From JAWXUC01 sp044432975 (GTDB lineage: Bacteria > Pseudomonadota > Alphaproteobacteria > RF32 > CAG-239), in NCBI GenBank assembly GCA_044432975.1, contig JAWXUC010000001.1:278353-342352 (forward strand): a DNA stretch of 64,000 nt, read 5' to 3'. Within the stretch, counting starts at the first letter, position 1. Each line of letters opens with the position of its first letter. The notes beneath the pieces are model-generated. The model saw only the letters and a list, made by a program, of their open reading frames with translations, made no database searches and was not told the DNA's origin. Made by a program: the position numbers and the translations under genes. Below are positions 38,927-47,346 of the stretch, in pieces.

Positions 38927-39052
38927 TTATGATTCAGAAGAATTATCATTTGAAGATTGAGATTCTTTTGAAATAGAAGTCTCAGAACTTGCAGAAGCCT
39001 TGATTTTAGAAGCAGAACAACCGCAACCTGAAGCATTATTAGAATTTTTCAT
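38927..39052 (-). CDS. Small Ser-rich peptide with Cys-Gly-Cys motif
   Basis: 41 residues, below common length cut-offs. It starts at ATG 39052 seven bases after a perfect AAGGAG and ends at 38927 before a terminator. The sequence has SGCGCSAS near residue 9 and a Ser/Glu-rich tail (SASSETSISKESQSSNDNSS). No family recognised. The strong ribosome site and flanking terminator argue that it is real. The C-G-C motif suggests metal binding or a processed peptide, but that is speculation. Confidence 0.6.
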   Translation of the reverse strand: MKNSNNASGCGCSASKIKASASSETSISKESQSSNDNSSES

Positions 39053-39123
39053 TAAATTTCTCCTTATATCAATTTAACAATATAAGAATAATATTAAAAC
39101 AGAAAAAAGAAATATAGCTTTTA

Positions 39124-39291
39124 GCTTTAGAGCATTTCTCGATTAAATAGAATAGCATTGTGATAGATTTTGTTTTTTGAATTTATTATTATTTGTGAAG
39201 TGTAGTGGGCTACATAAACAAATAATAATAAAGAGCAAAAAACAAAAGATGAGCAAAAAGGATTATATTTAATCGAGAAAAGCTCTAAGCT
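39124..39291. repeat. Long imperfect inverted repeat (about 165 bp)
   Basis: Outer arms AGAGCATTTCTCGATTAAATA (39129-39149) and its complement (39266-39286) differ at one base. Inner arms built of TTTTGTTTTTTG and TTTATTATTATTTG follow on both sides, and the tip is TGTAG-TGGG-CTACA. The whole stretch can fold into one long hairpin. The right arm overlaps the last codons of ptsH. Possible mobile palindromic element or mRNA 3' structure; there is no other gene here. Confidence 0.7.
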
Positions 39292-39554
39292 GTTTCACCA
39301 AATTTATTATCAATAAGTTTTTCAAGCGCATCTAAAACTTTATCTGCATCAGCTCCCGTTGCACTCACATCAATAGTAGTGCCTTTAGAAGCCGCTAACA
39401 TCATCAATCCCATAATAGATGTTCCTACAACTTTTTGCCCCAAACGCTCCACTTCAACCTCTGCACTAAAGCCATCAACTGTCTTAACAAATGCAGCAGC
39501 AGCTCTTGCGTGCAAACCTTTAAGGTTTTTAATTTCCAAAACTTTACTAGGCAT
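39285..39554 (-). CDS. ptsH: Phosphocarrier protein HPr
   Basis: 89 residues. The active His is in LKGLHARAAAAFV, the regulatory Ser in TSIMGLMML. In alphaproteobacteria HPr with an EIIA of the mannose type is usually part of a regulatory phosphotransfer route rather than of sugar uptake. It follows the EIIA gene by 2 bp and ends in the long inverted repeat. EI is not in the window. Confidence 0.95.
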   Translation of the reverse strand: MPSKVLEIKNLKGLHARAAAAFVKTVDGFSAEVEVERLGQKVVGTSIMGLMMLAASKGTTIDVSATGADADKVLDALEKLIDNKFGETA

Positions 39555-39556
39555 AA

Positions 39557-39955
39557 TTATTTACCTCCCAACAATTGAGAAGCAACATGAATATATTTTT
39601 TACCAGCATCTTGTGCACCTTCAACCGATTCTTTAAGACTTTTCTCTTTTCTTAAAGTTGCCACTTTAATAAGCATCGGAAGATTAATACCAGCAATAAC
39701 TTCAACCTTTTCATTCATAATGGATATCGCCAAATTAGAAGGAGTACCACCAAACATATCTGTTAAAACAATCACACCATCACCGCTATCAACTGTCTTA
39801 ACTTTTTCTAAAATTTCATTACGTCTTTGTTCCATATTATCTTCTGGACCAATACACACACCTAAAACATTTTCTTGTTTTCCAACAACATGTTCCATAG
39901 CAGAAATAAACTCAGTGGCCAAATTGCCATGAGTAACCAAAACTAAACCTATCAT
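39557..39955 (-). CDS. PTS EIIA component, mannose family
   Basis: 132 residues from ATG 39955, in an ATGA overlap with the gene upstream. The active site is in GLVLVTHGNLATEFISAMEHVVG (His near residue 9) and the second conserved motif is VLTDMFGGTPSNLAI. EIIA of this type receives phosphate from HPr and regulates other processes in alphaproteobacteria. Placed between an unknown gene and ptsH. Confidence 0.9.
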   Translation of the reverse strand: MIGLVLVTHGNLATEFISAMEHVVGKQENVLGVCIGPEDNMEQRRNEILEKVKTVDSGDGVIVLTDMFGGTPSNLAISIMNEKVEVIAGINLPMLIKVATLRKEKSLKESVEGAQDAGKKYIHVASQLLGGK

Positions 39956-40371
39956 TTTTCTATCCCAACCTTCCAAGATTTAACCGCACCAAAAGCTTTT
40001 AACAACTCATCTTTATTTTTAGCCTTAACAAGTTCATCTGCTCTAGTTTGTTTTCCTTCAAAAACAATATCCTCAACATTTTCAACTTCAACAGCATAAA
40101 CTCTTTCAACCATCTTGCCATTAAGTTCAACAATCATCACAAATTCAGCTTCAGCCAAAGTCCCTGCAGTCTCTTTTTCAACTCCTTCAAGCTTTACAGA
40201 CAAACGCACATCTCTTTTAAGAAGAGCATTTTGTTTGCCATCAAACTGCAAAATTGGATTTTGAGGCAACCCCTCTCTGCTATCAATAAAAATAGCAAGC
40301 TCGCCATATTTATTTTCAATAATTTCAAAAAAATCTTGTTTTTCAATTAACGTATAATATTGTGTTTCCAT
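39952..40371 (-). CDS. Unknown protein in the HPr/EIIA operon
   Basis: 139 residues, AGAGG before the start. Segments ENKYGELAIFIDSREGLPQNP, AEFVMIVELNGKMVERVYAVEVENV and a closing Lys-rich helix. I recognise no HPr-kinase (no P-loop) or RapZ features, although in other alphaproteobacteria those genes stand here. It is translationally coupled to the EIIA gene, so it probably belongs to the same regulatory system. Confidence 0.7.
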   Translation of the reverse strand: METQYYTLIEKQDFFEIIENKYGELAIFIDSREGLPQNPILQFDGKQNALLKRDVRLSVKLEGVEKETAGTLAEAEFVMIVELNGKMVERVYAVEVENVEDIVFEGKQTRADELVKAKNKDELLKAFGAVKSWKVGIEK

Positions 40372-40471
40372 TTTTATAACCTCTATTAGTTGTTTTATAT
40401 ATCATAAATTACAAAGTGTAAATAATTTTTTAATAAATTTAAGATATTATAAAAAAAAGGAGAATCCTAAA

Positions 40472-40816
40472 ATGAGTATAAGCACAACTAGAAAAGTTAG
40501 CGCAAATACAATAAGTGCTAAAAAAAGAAATTACAGCCTAAATTCTGGCAACGGAAGTTCTGTTGATGAAATTGACACAAAAAACAATGTCTTAATAAAA
40601 GATAATGATAGCCATGAAGAAAACAATTCATATCAACAAGAAACACAGCAAGAAAAAAACAAAGAAAAATCATTCAGCAGCAATTCGGTATACATATCAA
40701 ATGCTATAAACGTACAAGAAGAGCAAGAATCTAAAAACAATAACTTAAATAATGTGAATATTTACAAAAAAAACTCCCTTCCACAAGCTGAAGAAGAAGT
40801 AGATAAGCTGATATAA
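40472..40816 (+). CDS. Low-complexity hypothetical protein
   Basis: 114 residues, AAAGGAG before the start. Rich in Asn, Ser, Glu and Gln throughout (NSYQQETQQEKNKEKSFSS, ESKNNNLNNVN) with no hydrophobic core, so probably unstructured. No family recognised. It is the first of three plus-strand genes with the pilin-like pair downstream, separated from it by a 100-bp AT-rich gap. Confidence 0.5.
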   Translation: MSISTTRKVSANTISAKKRNYSLNSGNGSSVDEIDTKNNVLIKDNDSHEENNSYQQETQQEKNKEKSFSSNSVYISNAINVQEEQESKNNNLNNVNIYKKNSLPQAEEEVDKLI

Positions 40817-40922
40817 ATTTTGTCCATTGTTACAAACAGATTAAATTTATATATAAAACACAAATTTTAATGGATTTTTCATATATAAAAATGTATTATA
40901 ATCCTAAGGAGAGCAATATAAT

Positions 40923-41618
40923 ATGTATATATGGGTTATACTAGCAATATTTATGACAACCTTAATGGGCTTTAATCTACATTTTAGATCAGATGTTAGA
41001 GAAGTTACTCTTGCACCATTAGCTGAATCTATTGTTTCAAAGGTTGTTATTCAACACAATGCTTTACAAAGCTATATAGCTCACAACAAAGAAACATTAA
41101 AAATACAAAGTTCTTCAGAGCTTACTCTTGATGGTGATGATTTAGAAATATTTGCCCCTTTCGGATTTAAATTTAATAACAACATAAAAAGCTTAATTAG
41201 TTGTGTTGAAAAAGACAACATAAACTCTCTTATCTCTTGTTCTTGCACAAATAAAGATAATAGTTCATTAGGCGAATGTTCAGACAAAATTGTTTCTGTT
41301 ATGGCGACAACATTTATGCAAACTCCGTCAAGATGGTTTAATTACAAAAGTTCAACCCCGACAACAGAACTTAAAAGCGCAATAAAAAATGTAATGGGAT
41401 ACAATTCATCTTTTGGTTATAATGTTGATGCCAATCACAGTGATACAACAGGCATAGATGATACAACATACACAGATTCTGATTATGAAATAAAAAACAA
41501 CGATTCTTTAAGATTTTTCATCCCTCAAGTCATCGTAGATGAAGAAAATTTTAAGAGCCTATGTATAGAAGATAATATTCCATGTATTCTACAAACAACA
41601 ACAGAATACGAGCAATAA
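40923..41618 (+). CDS. PilM-like pilus accessory protein
   Basis: 231 residues, AAGGAG. One N-terminal membrane segment (WVILAIFMTTLMGFNL) and a periplasmic domain that starts EVTLAPLAESIVSKVVIQHNALQSYI, reminiscent of PilM of R64/ColIb-type thin pili, although longer. Four Cys in the middle (ISCVEKDNINSLISCSCTNK). It is followed after 13 bp by the PilV-like gene, as pilM-like and pilV-like genes stand together in thin-pilus loci. The similarity is moderate; no other pilus genes are in the window. Confidence 0.55.
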   Translation: MYIWVILAIFMTTLMGFNLHFRSDVREVTLAPLAESIVSKVVIQHNALQSYIAHNKETLKIQSSSELTLDGDDLEIFAPFGFKFNNNIKSLISCVEKDNINSLISCSCTNKDNSSLGECSDKIVSVMATTFMQTPSRWFNYKSSTPTTELKSAIKNVMGYNSSFGYNVDANHSDTTGIDDTTYTDSDYEIKNNDSLRFFIPQVIVDEENFKSLCIEDNIPCILQTTTEYEQ

Positions 41619-41631
41619 GGAGAAAACAACC

Positions 41632-44445
41632 ATGAAAAACAAATTAATGCAAAAAACACTACAAAAAGGTAGTTTAATGGTAGAAGCATTAGCAATGTTA
41701 GGTCTTATTGCAATGGTTACTCCGATGGTTTATAAAAAAACTGCAGAACGCACAAGTGAAATGCAAGATATTAATGAAGCTGGACATTTAAGAGTTGTAA
41801 GCCGCGCTTTTGATGATTATCTCACAGATAACTATAACGATGACTATTTTAAATACACCTCATCGACTCCAGATGATACCAAATATCTTGATGTGGACGC
41901 AGATGATGTTGCAAAATATTTTCCTCAAGGATTTACTCTTCAATCAAAATTATTTGGCGATTTAAAATTTAAAGCCCACGTAAGAGCAAAAGTTACAAAC
42001 GACGGTACAGATGAAGGCATAGAAACATCTCCTAAAGTTTTAACAGGATTTGTTGTTGCCACTCCCCAAACTAACATTGACATTCCATTAATGAGAGCAT
42101 CAAGAATTGCCTCTATGATTGGTACAAATGGCGGCTTTGTAGACGGAGATACTGTTAAAGGTGTTCAAGGAATTTGGTCTATTGATACAGACGATGTTAT
42201 AGATGCGCCTACCGAAGAAGGCGAAACTGTCAACAATAATGGCGCAATCGTAACATCATCAATTCAAAGTATTGCGGACTCTGCAGGCGGTTCTGATTTA
42301 TTATACAGAACATACAAAGGTAATGAGACCTTAAACACCATGGAAACAAATTTATTAATGGGCGGCTACAATATAGAAGGAGCAGGAGACATCACCGCCG
42401 ACACCGCCACTATCGGCCCTTTAACAATAACAGCTGATGAAGTAAAAACAAGTGAAAAGCTAACCATAAGTGATGGAGGAGCCGACATTACAGGAGAACT
42501 ATTAGCAAAAACAGGAGCTACCGTTAGTGGCGGACTGTTAAACGCAGAAGCAGGAGCATCAATAAAAGGAACAACTGAAGGTACAGACAATACCTTAACT
42601 GTTGAAGGTGCTTCTGAATTTACTGGCAAAGTTACAATAACCGACGGTAGCTCTTCTTCCGAAGAAGGTTCTGCTGGAATAGGAAACAACGCATATAACA
42701 CAAACATTATTGGCGGCTTATATGTTGAAGGAGGTTTTGCTACAGATGATATAGATGTTGTAAACAAATTTAGAGCAGGACAAAATGTTGATGGTAGCGA
42801 TGCTGATAATGATTTTACTTTTGTTGTAAATGGAGATGACTTAGACCCAGGAATTGCTATAAACAAAGGTTCCATTAATTTAGCAAGTGAAGTGGGATTA
42901 TCAAGTGATTATTTCAATATAATAGATTCAGAAGACAGCTCAGATAAAGGGGTTACAATAGGGCTATATAATGAAACTGATGGATACCCTATCATGTTTG
43001 ACGCAGATGGAAACATGGATACTATTGCCAACATCACAGCTCCATACTTTGAAACAGGATATGATGATGATGATAATTTATTCTTTTCAATAGGAGATGG
43101 GACTACAACGAACCCTATTCTTGATATATATAACGATACCACATACGGAAATATAATAGATATTGTCAGTGATCAGTTTAATCTTACTAGCCAAAATGCA
43201 ATTATGGATCAAGATGGCTTTGCTATCGGTAACACACTAAGCTTAAATGATAGTAATGAAATAACTGGAGATATAAGATTTGAAGTAGATACAACAACTA
43301 ACGGCGTAATTACTGCTCGTGGACAAATGGACTTCATGGATGGAGAAGAAACAGAATCAAAAACACTGCAAGTTGGTACTCTTAATGATGACCCATCAGG
43401 CAATGTCGGAAGCAGCAATCCTTATGTATATATCCGCAACGGCGGGGTTCACATTGCAGGCGACCACGACGCGGGCAACGCAACAACACATACTTTAGGA
43501 ACAGTCCCAGATGCATTTACAACAGCAGGAGGCTATATAAATGTAGATAGAATAATAACAAATACAACATATACAAAAGATAGTAATTACAGCACAAATA
43601 ATGACTATGATCGTTTTCAAGTAAACCCAGCCTACACATCTGTAATGAACGATATAAAGCTAGCTACTCGTGGCGGTGCCAGATTATCAGATATTTTGCC
43701 TGACTTCATTACAAAGGGCGTATATGTTCTAGATAACACATACAAAAACACTACAAAAACAGGTAGCAGTGGTAACAGCTATTACGGTACATTCAACTGG
43801 ACAAGTTTAAATTCAGCCATTTCAGGAACAGATAACTTCACCTCTATATCAGAAACACCTGATGCATGTACTGAAGACGATGCCCCTTGCGAAGCAAGTC
43901 CATGGCTAGGTTTTCTTCCTGCCCCTCAATGCCCTCCAGGATATTCTAAAATAGCAACAGCTACTCCTTTGCGATTTAATATGGGGCAAACCTATGCTGT
44001 TGACCATAACTATACAGGAACTGACCCTTACGCAATGTTATACAGAAACACAAACCCAACGATGGACAATGCCAACTACTTAGGTTTTCAGGCTTCAACT
44101 TGGTTAAATCTATATTTAGAAGAAAATACAGGAACTTTTAAAGGATGGCATACAGTAATGGGCTTTATTTATCCTGTTGCCGACTACTGTGAATATATTA
44201 CAAAAATACTCGGCTCTGCTCCTTCTAATTGCTCAAGTAATGATACAATCATTTGGAACTTACTTCCTGTATATAATCAAGAGCTTGCAGCAATTGTTAC
44301 AACATATTGCCACTTTGAAAGAGAAAACTTTACAGGTAATGAGTATGTAGACCCCTATGAGCAACTAACAAATTATCAATCTAATAAAGATGATTTTACC
44401 GACACAGTAAACGATCCCGATTTAGGTTATAAAGATGTTTGGTAA
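41632..44445 (+). CDS. Giant PilV-like prepilin adhesin
   Basis: 937 residues, AAGGAG. The prepilin signature is clear: KGSLMVEALAMLGLIAMVTP, with cleavage expected after Gly (+5 Glu), as in type IVb minor pilins and the shufflon-type PilV N-terminus. The helical N-domain (about 40-130) is followed by a long repetitive, Gly/Ala/Thr/Asp-rich beta body (ITADTATIGPLTITADEVKT, LAKTGATVSGGLLNAEAGAS) that could form a fibre. A Cys-rich globular C-terminus follows (EASPWLGFLPAPQCPPGYSK, ADYCEYITKI, TYCHFERE). It would be a pilus-tip adhesin, far larger than usual PilV (about 450 residues). No inverted repeats or Rci-type recombinase are visible nearby. Confidence 0.75.
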   Translation: MKNKLMQKTLQKGSLMVEALAMLGLIAMVTPMVYKKTAERTSEMQDINEAGHLRVVSRAFDDYLTDNYNDDYFKYTSSTPDDTKYLDVDADDVAKYFPQGFTLQSKLFGDLKFKAHVRAKVTNDGTDEGIETSPKVLTGFVVATPQTNIDIPLMRASRIASMIGTNGGFVDGDTVKGVQGIWSIDTDDVIDAPTEEGETVNNNGAIVTSSIQSIADSAGGSDLLYRTYKGNETLNTMETNLLMGGYNIEGAGDITADTATIGPLTITADEVKTSEKLTISDGGADITGELLAKTGATVSGGLLNAEAGASIKGTTEGTDNTLTVEGASEFTGKVTITDGSSSSEEGSAGIGNNAYNTNIIGGLYVEGGFATDDIDVVNKFRAGQNVDGSDADNDFTFVVNGDDLDPGIAINKGSINLASEVGLSSDYFNIIDSEDSSDKGVTIGLYNETDGYPIMFDADGNMDTIANITAPYFETGYDDDDNLFFSIGDGTTTNPILDIYNDTTYGNIIDIVSDQFNLTSQNAIMDQDGFAIGNTLSLNDSNEITGDIRFEVDTTTNGVITARGQMDFMDGEETESKTLQVGTLNDDPSGNVGSSNPYVYIRNGGVHIAGDHDAGNATTHTLGTVPDAFTTAGGYINVDRIITNTTYTKDSNYSTNNDYDRFQVNPAYTSVMNDIKLATRGGARLSDILPDFITKGVYVLDNTYKNTTKTGSSGNSYYGTFNWTSLNSAISGTDNFTSISETPDACTEDDAPCEASPWLGFLPAPQCPPGYSKIATATPLRFNMGQTYAVDHNYTGTDPYAMLYRNTNPTMDNANYLGFQASTWLNLYLEENTGTFKGWHTVMGFIYPVADYCEYITKILGSAPSNCSSNDTIIWNLLPVYNQELAAIVTTYCHFERENFTGNEYVDPYEQLTNYQSNKDDFTDTVNDPDLGYKDVW

Positions 44446-44795
44446 TATATAACAACAAACTCTTCTTCCCCCCTTGCGGGGGAAGTCCCAGAGGGCAATG
44501 TAGGGGTAACATAGCGCCCACAAAATAAAGTGTTTATTTTAAAGCTATAGCTAATTAGAAACAAAAACATCGGGAGAACTACGTTCTCCCGACAACAAAT
44601 ATCCTTTTTTTTATAGCAAACACAAAATTATTTGATTACATATCTCTTGTAGGGAACTGTCTTGACTGTTCCTTGTATAATATGGCTAATTTTAAAGAAC
44701 CTACATTTTTCAGTGCACAACACAATAATTTATTTTTGCATTAGCTATATAATCTATTGTTTTAACAAATAATTAGTGCAAACACAAAACTCACA
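44446..44795. other. Intergenic region with dispersed hairpins, no gene
   Basis: No supportable gene. It holds a G/C-rich element (44467-44507, CCCCCTTGCGGGGG start), a terminator-like hairpin CGGGAGAAC-TAC-GTTCTCCCG (44571-44591) followed by T-rich sequence, and an imperfect palindrome GGAACTGTC/GACTGTTCC (44653-44672). The second has a close copy near 63455. These look like short dispersed intergenic repeats. Confidence 0.6.
44571..44612 (+). terminator. Hairpin of a dispersed repeat, terminator-like
   Basis: Nine-bp stem CGGGAGAAC (44571-44579) and GTTCTCCCG (44583-44591), loop TAC, followed after 14 bases by a run of T. It may end the pilin transcript. The copy at 63455-63473 shares stem and the sequence GACAAYAAATATC behind it. 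Confidence 0.6.
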
Positions 44796-45791
44796 TTAAT
44801 TAGATTGAAGAGATGAGATACAAACAGTACCAATAATATCTTCTACCAAACAACCACGAGAAAGGTCATTAACAGGAGAATTCAACCCTTGCAACAAAGG
44901 ACCATAAGCCTCTGCTCCACCCAATCTTTGTAAAAGCTTATATGCAATATTACCTGCTGCCAAGTTAGGGAATATCAAAATTTTTGCTTGCCCTGCAACA
45001 TGACTATCAGGACATTTTATTGCTGCAGAAACCAAATCAAGAGCAGCATCCGCTTGCATCTCTCCATCTGCTTCAATACCTAAGTCTTTATATTCATCTG
45101 TAGCTATAACTTCATTAAACAAACGATTCGCTTCACGCATTTTTTCTGGCCCCTCGCCTTTTCCTGAACCATAAGTAGAATATGATAAAAACGCAACTTT
45201 AGGCTCTATTCCCATCTGAATTGCAGTTAAAGAACTTTGTAAAGCAATATCACAAAGCTCTTGAGCATTTGGCTCAATAGAAATCGCACAGTCAGAGAAA
45301 ATATACTTTTCACCTTTTGCCGCCATAATAAAACAAGCAGAAACACTTTGACCAGCAACCTTAGACTTTATAATTTGCAACGCAGGTCTAACAGTATCTG
45401 CAGTTGAGTGATTTGCACCACTAACCATTGCATCTGCCTTACCAAACTTAACCATCATAGTACCAAAATGATTAACATCTAAAATTAATCTTTGTGCTTC
45501 TTCGATTCTCAAGCCTTTACGTTTTCTTAACTCATATAACTCATTTGCAAATTCTATTTTATCTTCAGACAAAGCAGGAGTAATAATTTTAATCCCGTCT
45601 AAATTCCAACTTTTTTCTGCATATATTTTTTTAATTTCGTCAACGTTTCCAAGCAAAATAATTTTTGCAATTTTTTCTTTATTAATAATATGAGCAGCCT
45701 CTAAAACCCTGATATCATCACCTTCTGGCAACACAACAGTTTTGTTTAATAATTTTGCTCTATCAGCTAACTCTCTTAAATATCCTTCCAT
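44796..45791 (-). CDS. pta: Phosphate acetyltransferase
   Basis: 331 residues, the short single-domain form. PTA motifs: VVLPEGDDIRVLEAA, FGKADAMVSGANHSTADTVRPALQII, YSTYGSGKGEGPEKMREA and GGAEAYGPLLQGLNSPVNDLSRG. It converts acetyl-CoA and phosphate to acetyl phosphate, the first step of acetate formation. No acetate kinase is nearby. It is monocistronic, with AGGAG upstream of the ATG. Confidence 0.95.
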   Translation of the reverse strand: MEGYLRELADRAKLLNKTVVLPEGDDIRVLEAAHIINKEKIAKIILLGNVDEIKKIYAEKSWNLDGIKIITPALSEDKIEFANELYELRKRKGLRIEEAQRLILDVNHFGTMMVKFGKADAMVSGANHSTADTVRPALQIIKSKVAGQSVSACFIMAAKGEKYIFSDCAISIEPNAQELCDIALQSSLTAIQMGIEPKVAFLSYSTYGSGKGEGPEKMREANRLFNEVIATDEYKDLGIEADGEMQADAALDLVSAAIKCPDSHVAGQAKILIFPNLAAGNIAYKLLQRLGGAEAYGPLLQGLNSPVNDLSRGCLVEDIIGTVCISSLQSN

Positions 45792-45900
45792 AATTTTCTC
45801 CTTTTAGTTTTTTAAAATTTATAATATTAAAAGTTAAAAAGTCTACAAAAAACTTTTGCTTTTATAAAAAAATCATTTATACTCCGCTTAGGAGAAAAAA

Positions 45901-46314
45901 ATGGAACAAACATTATCAATAATAAAGCCTGATGCCACTCAAAGAAACATCACTGGCAAAGTAAACACAATAATAGAAAACGCAGGGTTGAAAATTGTTG
46001 CTCAAAAAAGAATATGGCTAACCCCTTCCCAAGCTCAAGGTTTTTATGCCGAGCATTCTGACAAAGCTTTTTTTGATGGATTAGTAGAGGCTATGTGTTC
46101 AGGTCCAATTATTGTCCAAGTATTAGAAGCTGACAATGCTATTGCAACTTACAGACAAATAATGGGGACAACCAATCCTGCCACCGCAGAAGATGGAACA
46201 ATCAGAAAAGAATTTGGATTAGCAATTTCAAAAAACACAGTTCATGGCTCAGATTCCCCTGAAAGCGCAGCCAGAGAAATATCATACTTTTTTTCTAAAA
46301 CGGAGATTTTTTAA
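45901..46314 (+). CDS. ndk: Nucleoside diphosphate kinase
   Basis: 137 residues. Nearly complete family signature: EQTLSIIKPDATQRN at the start, GPIIVQVLEADNAIATYRQIMG and the catalytic His in KNTVHGSDSPESAAREI. It balances nucleoside triphosphate pools. AGGAG upstream; the DUF2066 gene starts 5 bp downstream. Confidence 0.97.
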   Translation: MEQTLSIIKPDATQRNITGKVNTIIENAGLKIVAQKRIWLTPSQAQGFYAEHSDKAFFDGLVEAMCSGPIIVQVLEADNAIATYRQIMGTTNPATAEDGTIRKEFGLAISKNTVHGSDSPESAAREISYFFSKTEIF

Positions 46315-46319
46315 ATAAA

Positions 46320-47345
46320 ATGAAAATATTTGCGACTACTTTTTTATGTTTGCTTTTATCATTCAATGCTTTTGCTGTTGAATATAGCTCTATAATATCA
46401 ATAAATGTTACCGACAAAGATGCCACTAGCGCCAAAAAGAAAGCATGGGCTCACGCTAATAGAGTAGCGCTTAACAATGTTATGAAAAAAATTTCTAACA
46501 ATGTTTCTTTAGATTATTTAACCGATGACCAAATATTAAACTTAGTGAAACAAACAGAAGTTTTATCAGAAAAAAATTCAAGCACAACATATATTGGCAA
46601 ACTAAAGGTTGTTTTTAACCAAGAAACTTTAGATGAATTTTTAGAAGAAAAAAATATTCAAAAATTAAATCTACCTTCTTCAAAAGCATTAATCATTCCT
46701 TTTTATAAAGAAGGCCTGCAAAAACCAATGCTTTTGTGGGAAGAAGAAAACTTATTAAAAAAAGCATTTGAAAAAAACACTCATAGCTCTATTATTGATA
46801 TAGAAACAATTAAAAACAACGCAAATAACTATTCTTTAGTAAATACAAGCCAAGTAATAAATCTCAACACAGAACTTTTAGAACAAATTGCATATACAAA
46901 CATTGCTCAAAACATTTTCATTGTAGATGCTCAAAACCAAGAAAACATTGGTCTTGTTGTTAAAATTACTCATTATAGCAATGGTAAAACCTCTACAGAT
47001 ACCTTTAACATTGAAAACTCTAAAAATATGTTTTCAAAAGCTGTTGATCAAACACTAGAATATATAAACAACAAAATAAAAGAAAACAGCCTAAAATCAA
47101 ATGTAAAAGAAAATAAAATAAATGCTATTTTCAATTTTACAAATTTACACCAATGGTTATGGGTAAAAAATGATTTAAGCAAAGCAACATACATAAAAAA
47201 CATAAATCCAATTGCAATGCAAAATGGAAAAATAGAAATGGAAATAGATTTTTCTGGTGATTTTAACCAACTTTTATATTCAATAAAAAACAAAGGACTA
47301 ACCTTAAAAGAAAACTCTGGCTATTATATTTTAGAAAGGATTTAA
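46320..47345 (+). CDS. DUF2066-like exported protein
   Basis: 341 residues with a signal peptide (KIFATTFLCLLLSFNAFA). The mature start VTDKDATSAKKKAWAHANRVALNNVMKKIS matches the DUF2066 family, which is found beside perM-like genes in alphaproteobacteria; perM-like follows at once. The role is unknown, a periplasmic or outer-membrane function is likely. The rest is Lys/Asn-rich. AATAAAATG start without a clear ribosome site because of the close ndk stop. Confidence 0.7.
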   Translation: MKIFATTFLCLLLSFNAFAVEYSSIISINVTDKDATSAKKKAWAHANRVALNNVMKKISNNVSLDYLTDDQILNLVKQTEVLSEKNSSTTYIGKLKVVFNQETLDEFLEEKNIQKLNLPSSKALIIPFYKEGLQKPMLLWEEENLLKKAFEKNTHSSIIDIETIKNNANNYSLVNTSQVINLNTELLEQIAYTNIAQNIFIVDAQNQENIGLVVKITHYSNGKTSTDTFNIENSKNMFSKAVDQTLEYINNKIKENSLKSNVKENKINAIFNFTNLHQWLWVKNDLSKATYIKNINPIAMQNGKIEMEIDFSGDFNQLLYSIKNKGLTLKENSGYYILERI

Positions 47346-47346
47346 C

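Noticed and set aside
42366..42875. Long antisense reading frame inside the pilin gene
   Set aside because: It is the complement of the Gly/Thr-rich beta region, has low-complexity composition and no ribosome site.
41632..44445. Shufflon-type invertible segments at the 3' end of the PilV-like gene
   Set aside because: No inverted 19-bp-type repeats, alternative 3' ends or recombinase found near the gene.
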